A program made the position numbers and the translations under genes. DNA of 64,000 bases from Larix kaempferi (lineage: Eukaryota > Streptophyta > Pinopsida > Pinales > Pinaceae). Positions 57,388-64,000 of the stretch are shown in pieces (position 1 is the stretch's first letter; each line of letters starts with the position of its first letter). The stretch is from positions 13,828,001-13,892,000 of the forward strand of contig BSBM01000123.1 of NCBI GenBank assembly GCA_027924585.1, written 5' to 3'. The notes beneath the pieces were generated by a model. It worked only from the letters and a program-made list of their open reading frames with translations, did not search any database and had not been told where the DNA came from.

Positions 57388-57739
57388 CTCCCTCTTAACT
57401 AGGAAGATATTCTCTCGACGCAATCATCATCACAACTGGACACAAACTCTGGACAACATCATCATCGTTGGATCATCATCATCGCTGTTGCAGTAATTCT
57501 CATCTTGTTGATCATTAACTAGTGACATCTCTCGAATCTACCTATCATGAGAAGTTCTATAGAGCTAGTCTTTTTTCATGTTGGATGCAGGCCTAGCTCT
57601 CATCTAGGACTTCATCATCTCTACAACCAATCCATCAAGTAGGTACAGCCTAGGACCGCATATTACATTGCCACAACAATCACCTGCGTCTCCTACTATC
57701 ATCTCATCGTATCCGGATCATCTCATCATCTCATATGGA

Positions 57740-58200
57740 GAACAACCCAGGTGCATCTACCATGTCCACCAGACAACTTGCATCTTCCACCCAATGGATA
57801 CAACCCAGGAACATCTGTGTCTTCCACCCAGTGGATACAGCCCAGATGTATTACGTCTCTCTCTTAGTCAACCTGCGTCTTCCACCCAGTGGATACAGCC
57901 CATGAACATCTACGTCTTCCACCCAATGGATATAGCCCAGATGTATTACGACTCTCGGTCAACTTGCATCTTCAAACATGTGGATACAGCCCAGGAGCAT
58001 CCCAAATGCATTACGTCCTTTCGGACCACCTACATCTTCCACCATGTAAGATACAGCCCAGGCGCATCCCAGATGCTTTATGACCCATGGACCACCAGCC
58101 TCTTCTCACATGTGGATACAACCCAAGTCCATTACGTCCTTGTGGACTACCTGCGTCTTCCACCATGTAAGATAAAACCCTGGTGCACCTGCGTCTTCCG
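57740..58200 (-). repeat. Minisatellite-like 3' UTR
   Basis: Eight or more degenerate rounds of 'cgtcttccaccca.tggatacagccca' with spacers 'gatgtattacgtc'. Period varies from about 45 to 65 bp. The 192-codon plus-strand frame here is a by-product of the repeat. Confidence 0.85.
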
Positions 58201-58211
58201 GCCATGTCACA

Positions 58212-58766
58212 TCACTCCCTCTTTCGAGGAACACCAATCTGGGTAACACCAAGCTTCTCTTTGAAGTACTCGAACTTCACTCTTGTTGCTAACGGCTTGG
58301 TCAACACATCGACTGTCTGCTCGTCTGTCGCCACATACTGGAGCTTCACTGCTCCTCTCTGCACCATATCCCGTATATAGTGGTACTTGATCTCAATATG
58401 CTTTGACTTGTCATGGAACATCGGGTACTCAGACAACTTTACACAACTCTGGTTGTCACAAAAGATACAAGTCACCTCTAACTCAAGATCAAATAAATCT
58501 GACAATAGTTTTTGAAGCCATATTCCCTCACAACTAGCCGAATAGGTTGCAATATACTCCACTTCGGCTGTACTTAGTGCCACACATGACTGCTTCCTGA
58601 TGAACCAAGAAATCGTACCGGATCCCAAACTGAAGCAGCATCTCGAAGTGCTCTTCCTGTCTGTGGCACTGCCTTCCCAATCTGAATCAACATAACCATG
58701 TAGGTTAATCTTCTGATTCGTCACATATTTGAGCCCATACTCAATTGTACCCTTTAGGTACCTCAA
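58212..58766 (-). pseudogene. Copia RNase H domain
   Basis: An open frame of 184 codons with YLKGTIEYGLKY, then the RNase H acidic residues in GYVDSDW, VALSTAEVEYIA and CDNQSCVKLS, and the C-terminal HDKSKHIEIKYHYIRDMVQ, VDVLTKPLA. The domain itself looks intact; upstream RT is in a different frame, so the polyprotein is broken. Confidence 0.92.
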
Positions 58767-58819
58767 TATATGCTTTGCAGCAATTAGGTGAACATGTCTT
58801 GGATCTGTCAGGAACTAGC

Positions 58820-59355
58820 TCAAAAGCATATGTCTGGTCTCGTGTTCGTCAAGTACATCAACGAATTAATCATCTGCTTGTACATCGTGGCATCAACTGT
58901 CTCTAAAGAAGCATCACATAGTAGCTTCAAGTTCAATGCCATTGGTGTGGCCATTGCCTTGTAGTCCATCAATCCGAACCTCTTCAGAATCTCCACTACA
59001 TACTTTCCTTGACCAAGGAAAATCCCATCTGAACTCTGCCACACCTCCATACCTAAGAAGTAGTGCATCATACCTAGGTACTTCATCTCGAACTCAACGG
59101 CAAGCTTCTTCTTTGTTCCTGCTATGAGCTTTTCCTCACTTGTCAAAAAAACAAGTCATCTACATACAATAGCAGAATCATAGGTTTTCCTACCTCAACC
59201 TTGTAGTAAAGGTTAGAGTCCACTTTACTCTTGGTAAAGCCCAAGCTCGTTAGAAATTCTCTATCCTGCCGTACCATGTCCTCGGTACCTGTCTCAAACT
59301 GTACCACACATACTTCCTCTTCATGAGGGGAGATATTCGGTATCACTCTGAGCAT
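58820..59355 (-). pseudogene. Copia RT, C-terminal half
   Basis: From 59355: decayed text, then FLTSLGFTKSKVDSNLYYKV and MILLLYVDDLFF, the RT active site with both Asp, stop at 59143. A neighbouring frame continues with TSEEKLIAGTKKKLAVEFEM, KYLGMMHYFLGMEV and ATPMALNLKL, down to TRPDICF (58820). Frameshifts on both sides. Confidence 0.9.
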
Positions 59356-59599
59356 ATCCCTAAGATACTGGGGAAAACACCTTTGCCACGGATAGAGGCT
59401 AAGTGATAATGTTTCTCCATCTGTGTTGTAGTCACTCCCTCTGAAGCGGAGCTTTCCTGCTCCCTCTGTAACTGAGCACTATCCTCCCTTTGCATCTTGT
59501 ACTCTCTGCATCGGGACATGCTTCACTGGAGTGATTGGTAGCCTTCTCTGCTGATGATCTTCTATGTATCCATCTACGTCATCTCTCTAGGTCATTGGA

Positions 59600-59990
59600 T
59601 ACCAAGATCTCGAACTCTGCTGCAAGTTTTCTCTTGCACCCATCCATGAGCTCCTCATCTTCAACCTTGTAGCAAAGGTTGATATCTCATCACTCTAGAT
59701 GATCATCCTATCCCATGGGTGCCTTCTGAGCCCGTACAAAGTCTTCTTCAATTTCCACACATGTGGTTCTCTATAGATAATCCTGAGTCCTGAAGGTTGC
59801 TCGCTATCTTCTTCTACTTCGATTACACCATCTATCTAGTGTAATATCCACCACTGAGGAAGTGTGTCTAGCCACTAGAGCAATATTTCATCATAGTCGA
59901 CTCCCTCTTTCTGAGAGAACCCTCACTTTGTACATCTGTAGTATGCTTGATTTCATAAATCTTCTTGAATGTTATAGCTGAACCATTGTC
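59600..59990 (-). pseudogene. Copia RT, separate N-terminal fragment
   Basis: Frames give QKEGVDYDEI, DGVIEVEEDSEQPSGL, EPHVWKLKKTLYGLRRHPWD, then a jump to CYKVEDEELMDGCKRKLAAE, omitting the YVDD block. This last part overlaps in content with 59143-59200, so two partly redundant RT pieces lie in tandem. Confidence 0.7.
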
Positions 59991-59999
59991 ACTTGTTCT

Positions 60000-60850
60000 T
60001 CGGAACAAGTCTCATCATTATTCTCTTGTATGTGAAGGTATACGATCTTTCCTACAAGTCAAATTCGGTTGCGTAGTTAGAAACATTTCATAATTTTCAG
60101 AACATATTCTTATGCATAAAGACATAGGTCACACAGTCATGCAACTATCTTAGCCAATGCTTCAACACAACATTCATCCATATCTCGCATTCATATGGTA
60201 ACTTTTCTAGATGCCTTCCATCTCTACCAGAACATCATTAAGAGCATGCACTACTCCCAATATGCCAGCAAAGAGGTTTCATTCTAGATAATTAGCAATG
60301 GAATGTTGTATAGTACCATAGGCCACTTACCCGTCACATGTATATTAGTTGTATAATGTTCATCAATGCAATCATTCTAACATGCACAACACACTTCCTA
60401 AATCTAGGAACATAAATAAGTACACAATTGAACAATATCATCTAAGCAATTTGATAACAATTCAAATAGTTATCTTTGTTTATTTGTTGGGTGGATCCCT
60501 TTTGATCTTCACTTCCTTGCAGGAACTACTGGAGTCTCTGACAGTGTGTTCTACTTTATTGTTTGATTCTAAGGACCCGTGCCTTTCTTGCTTATGATCG
60601 GAAATGTTGAGCAAGTATTCTACACCGTAGATCACTTGTTCTTTGTACTGGAGTAGACTCTGTGTGTCCCTTCTTTTGCATCTTAACCAATGCTGAAATG
60701 GATGAGAGGTTCTTCCATAGATCATTGATCTTTATTTGTTTTCTGGAGTCCAACTTTGTAGGAGCTTCTCCTACTCCTTTCATGTAATACTGAAAGTCAT
60801 CTCTAGCTTCATCTTATGAGGTGGAACCTTCTAAATGAACCCTTGTAATT
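60000..60850. other. Copia interior without recognisable domain
   Basis: Where protease and integrase should be I can read neither. Minus-strand frames at 60480-60783 (80 and 63 codons) have no motif I recognise. Confidence 0.5.
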
Positions 60851-60865
60851 GGTTACCTTCATTTA

Positions 60866-61751
60866 TTACAATACATATTCTTCATCACTTGAAGAATCTT
60901 CTTTTGTTCTTTTGCTTGTGGGTTCATCATCTTCAGCGGTGTGAGCATGATGCCTCTTCTTGTTGATTCTCCTGGAGGATCCTTGGTTTTTGGGACAATT
61001 TCTTGAATAATGTCCTTTCTCATCACATTTGAAGCACCTAATACTGGAGAGGTCTCTTCTAGATCCATGATTACTATGGGATCTTTTAGACTTCTTGTGA
61101 TGGTGGTCATCCCTCTTGTTTTGATTCTTCTTAGCATGAGCAGTTAGGGCTTGGTCATCATTAGCTCCCATCTTTTCTTCTCTTGCTACTAATTGAGCTT
61201 CTTCTTGGGTGCATTCTTCCCATAATATGCTAAATGCGATTAGATTCTTTCTAGCGCATATTCCTTGAATGAATGAGTTCCATGATCTTGGGAGACCATT
61301 CAAGGTAGTCATCACAATCTCTCCTTCTTCAACATTATCTTCAATTGCCTCAAGTTGTTCCTTGATCTGAGAGACTCTTGTGAAGTAAGATTGAATAGTT
61401 TCTGAGTGTTGAATCTTCACATTCTTGAGTTGGTTCCTCAGAGTCATCTTCCAATTAATGTTCTTCCCTTCATATAACTTTGTCAAAAGCATTGAACATA
61501 TTCTTAAGGGTCCTCCAAGATGAGACATGAGGAATGAGATGGTCCTTGATGGAGTTAGCAATGATCCTTTTTTCCTTGATCATGTTCTTCTTGTGGATTG
61601 CTTTGCCATCATCTCCCTCTAGTTCTAGAACCTCCTCATTCACATATTTGTCCAAATCATTCTCTTCTAGAATGAGAGAAATTCTATACTTCCATGCCCG
61701 GAAGTTATCAGCTCCTTCAAGCTTATCCTCAAGCTTGGTGTGATTTGACAT
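60866..61751 (-). pseudogene. Copia gag
   Basis: ATG at 61751, MSNHTKLEDKLEGADNFRAW, EENDLDKYVNEEVLEL, then a one-base frameshift near 61480 into the long frame KLYEGKNINWKMTLRNQLKN, SETIQSYFTRVSQIKEQLEA (UBN2-type gag core). A Lys/His-rich linker and one complete zinc knuckle CFKCDEKGHYSRNC (C-x2-C-x4-H-x4-C) follow. Stop at 60866 just after an acidic SSDEEYVL. The gag protein forms the particle and binds RNA through the knuckle. Only the frameshift separates it from a full gag. Confidence 0.92.
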
Positions 61752-61899
61752 TTTGATATGAGAACCTCAAATGGAAATAGCAAGGAATTAGATCTTACAA
61801 GTTTGAGATGCCCAACCTGGTTTTGAAGTTGGTTGACCTAGGGTTTGACAAAGAAACCCTAATTTTTCAAACTTGGAATCTTGAACTTCTGCTTGGATA

Positions 61900-62324
61900 G
61901 AAAGATGTGCCTCCTCAAGGCGAGTTCTCCAATGTACTCCTTTTCTCAAATATGTGGACAGAATTGCAAAATAACGAATGCCCTAGTTTTCCCCTGGTAG
62001 TAGTGATAGGGCCAAAAATGAAAATTCTTGGTTTTGAATTATGCTTCCACAGGAAGATGTGCCCTCCTAGGGCGAATTGAAATGACCTCCTTTTCAAGCT
62101 GATCTGTGGAGGGAAGTGCTCGGAATAGGAACCCTAGTTTTCCTCGTTCCAACAGAAATTAGGGCAAAATTGAAAATCCTCCAAACTGGAATCTTTCTCC
62201 ACCAAAAGATGCTCCTAGTTGAGGCGAGTTAGCCTAGCCCTCGTTTCTGGATGATCTATAGAGAGAAGACATTGGATTTGGAAACCCTAGCTTTTCGCTA
62301 TTGCACAGTGCCTTCTTTCAGAGT
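61900..62324 (-). repeat. Copia leader with three 150-bp imperfect repeats
   Basis: 'gatgtgcctcctcaaggcgagtt' at 61904, a near copy at 62057 and a third at 62208, each followed by an 'aaccctag.ttt' block. The same motif pair recurs in the leaders at 44362/44510 and, inverted, at 63450/63582. Confidence 0.75.
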
Positions 62325-62337
62325 GGCTCTGATACCA
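62325..62337 (-). other. Copia primer-binding site
   Basis: TGGTATCAGAGCC on the minus strand, complementary to the 3' end of initiator-Met tRNA; directly beside the 5' LTR. Confidence 0.93.
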
Positions 62338-62744
62338 TGCTAGAGTTTGCACTTTAGTACAATTATGTTAGATCTTTATTCTGAAAGATAGACAAGCACA
62401 TCAATACACAAGAAATTTCTTCGGGGAAACCATAAAGGAGAAAACCCCGCAACTTCTTTTGAAATAAATTCGTCACTTAGTACAATATCAAACCAAGATA
62501 GCAAACCAAAAATAAGATGAGTTCTGCAACTTCCTTCTTCTTCTCCAGCGAACTTGTCTTTTCTCCTCCTTGATGCGAACTTGCTTGAGTGAGACTGTCT
62601 AAATGAGGGGGAGCTCCTCCCTATTTATACTTCATGTGTGACTGACCTAAATCCCCAATGGGGCCGACTTCCTTAACTGACTAGGTTGACCTATCCTAGG
62701 GAGACTCAAAAATACATTTTATATTTAACCTTTTGGGGACTATT
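62338..62744 (-). repeat. Copia 5' LTR, truncated
   Basis: Matches 56803-57211 of the 3' LTR. The outer 165-180 bp are missing; at 62745 an LTR of the same family begins in the opposite direction. Confidence 0.88.
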
Positions 62745-63341
62745 TGTTGTTGTAAATGTAACTTCGGAAGATATTCTTTTGTATATTATTATTGTACTTT
62801 TATTGTACCCCCCTCGGAGATGTTTTTCCTTCGTTCGGGAATGTCATTATTGTATTTGGTCATGCAAGAATATCGAGGTAAAACCTACATGGTAAGTCGA
62901 GGCAATAGCTCCCCAAAAGATAAATGTAAATTGTATTTTTGAGTCTCCCTAGGACAGGTCGCCCAGTTAGGTAAGAGAGGTTGGCCCCATTAGGCAAAAG
63001 GTCACTCACACTTAAAGTATAAATAGAGAGGATCACTCTCTCATTTGACAAAACTCTCTCATTTGACAAACACACTCACTCAAGCAAGTTCACACCAAGT
63101 GAGAGAGAAGACAAGTTCGCTGGAGGAGACAGAGAGAGAGCTGCAGAAGACATCTTATATTTTGGGTTTTCCATCTTGATTGATATTGTACTAGTGACAA
63201 ATCTATTTTTGAGGAAGTTGCGAGGTTTTCTCCTTTATGGTTTCCCCGAGGAAAATTCTTGTGTCTTTTGTATTTTGCTGTGCTTATCTGTCTTTCAGTT
63301 TAAAGATCTAACTAAATTGAATTAAAGTACAAACTCTAACA
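62745..63341 (+). repeat. Copia 5' LTR of the plus-strand element
   Basis: TGTTGTTGTAAATG...CTCTAACA, 597 bp, full length. TATA box TATAAATAG at 63019-63027, and an 18-bp tandem repeat (actctctcatttgacaaa) just downstream at 63035-63070 that the minus-strand LTRs lack. Confidence 0.92.
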
Positions 63342-63354
63342 TGGTATCAGAGCC
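63342..63354 (+). other. Primer-binding site
   Basis: TGGTATCAGAGCC immediately after the LTR. Confidence 0.95.
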
Positions 63355-63678
63355 AATTTAAAAAGAAGGAATTGTGCAGCAGCGGGAAACTAGGGCTTCC
63401 TAGTTCAAGGTCTTCTCTCCACAGATCATCAGAAAAAGAGGGCTAGGCTAACTCGCCCTAGGAGGGTGCATCTTTTGGAGAAAGCATAATTTAGTTTGAA
63501 GAATTTTCATTTCTGACCCAGTCACTAGTGCCGGGAGAAAATGTTTTCCTCCATCAATCTAGACAAAGGAGTACATTGGACAACTCGCATTGACGAGACA
63601 CATCTTCCTGTCCAATCAGAAGTTCAAAATTCCAAGTTTGGAAAATTAGGGTTTCTCTAACAAACCCTAGGCCACCCA

Positions 63679-64000
63679 GCTGCCAAGCATATGACGGGGT
63701 ACAAGGAATCCTTCGTCAACCTATTAGAACATGAGCCACCTCACAAGGTGAAACTTGGGTATGATTATCAATATCCCATCAAAAGAAGTGGAGAAGCTTC
63801 CTACAAGCTAGACTCCGACAAATCATTGAAGATGAAAGGTGTTCTCTATGTACCAGGATTGAAGAAGAATCTTCTCTCCATCTCAGCACTAGATGCTAAG
63901 GGAATGAGGGTTGCATTTGTTGATGGCCAAGTTCTAATGTGGCCAAAAGGAAAGACAATAGATGATGCAACGATAATCGGAGAGCAAGAGGGAGGCTTGT
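63679..64000 (+). pseudogene. Copia protease/pre-integrase region, 5'-deleted
   Basis: An open frame to the window end: AAKHMTGYKESFVNLLEHEP, SYKLDSDKSLKMKGVLYVPG, LKKNLLSISALDAKGMRVAF and VDGQVLMWPKGKT. This is the part of a Copia pol just after the protease active site (family DSGA..HMTG). The leader joins directly to AKHMTG, so the active-site DSG and all of gag were removed by a deletion ending at about 63680. No stop in the remaining 103 codons, so the frame may continue beyond the window. Confidence 0.88.

Larger units (their letters stand above)
56803..62744 (-). mobile_element. Copia element, minus strand, defective
   Basis: 3' LTR 56803-57387, polypurine tract, 3' UTR repeats, RNase H, RT, gag, leader, primer site 62337-62325 and 5' LTR 62338-62744. 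It belongs to the same family as 41974-45298 by LTR layout, gag and RNase H. The integrase and protease are missing or unreadable, and the 5' LTR is cut short by an inverted LTR. Confidence 0.9.
62745..64000 (+). mobile_element. Copia element, plus strand, runs off the window
   Basis: LTR, primer site, leader of about 330 nt and then protease-region coding sequence. Gag is missing. The rest lies beyond the window. Confidence 0.88.

Noticed and set aside
57740-58200. Possible CRISPR-like array
   Set aside because: Repeat units vary in length and sequence and there are no constant spacers. It is a UTR minisatellite in a plant retroelement.
57668-58246. 192-codon plus-strand frame
   Set aside because: It runs through the tandem repeat of the Copia 3' UTR. 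The protein repeats follow the DNA repeat and it lies opposite a minus-strand element.

Overview
This is plant nuclear DNA. It is AT-rich and built almost entirely of nested, decayed retroelements, with one spliced host gene fragment. I see no rRNA, tRNA, CRISPR or bacterial features. The density of old nested LTR and LINE copies, the plant-type L1 (DUF4283 ORF1, C-terminal RNase H), Copia elements primed by initiator-Met tRNA and hAT remnants suggest a large-genome seed plant. A conifer-like genome is my inference, not something the sequence proves.

Layout. 0-4.1 kb: a tandemly duplicated 0.75-kb repeat, a 1.4-kb LTR-like insertion, LTR fragments and a small MITE. 4.3-6.4 kb: Copia and Ty3/Gypsy pol remnants on the minus strand. 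6.4-25.1 kb: a full-length L1 LINE (minus strand, target-site duplication ACAATGCATTT) inside the gag of that same Gypsy element, followed by two more 3'-truncated L1 copies that each carry the same Gypsy flank. This is a tandem array of LINE plus flank, and the third unit has a further internal 1,037-bp duplication. The Gypsy gag and primer-binding site resume at 25.1-25.85 kb. 26.7-32.3 kb: a decayed Copia pol (integrase at 26.7-27.3, protease at 32.0-32.25) split by a 4.5-kb LTR element that encodes a G-patch motif. 32.5-33.9 kb: another internally deleted Gypsy fragment.

35.2-36.0 kb: the last three exons of an ACT-domain gene (ACR11/ACR12-like) on the minus strand, with intact splice sites, stop codon and poly(A) signal. 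This is the only host gene I can support. 37.3-39.1 kb: the C-terminal part of a hAT transposase, a gag-like pseudogene and a 444-bp non-autonomous hAT element with an 8-bp target duplication. 39-57 kb: long, GC-variable LTR sequences (two related LTRs near 41.5-47.1 and 55.5-56.8 kb). The first is interrupted by an internally deleted Copia element (gag joined to RNase H). At 50.72-53.30 kb lies a compact LTR element with a CCACT target duplication whose only content is an intact 391-codon coiled-coil ORF.

56.8-64 kb: a minus-strand Copia element (gag, RT, RNase H, UTR minisatellites) placed head to head with a plus-strand relative that runs off the window.

Apart from the ACR exons and the coiled-coil ORF, coding sequences are broken by stops, frameshifts or deletions. 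The genes do not work together as a pathway. The window is mainly a record of repeated insertion, deletion and tandem duplication.
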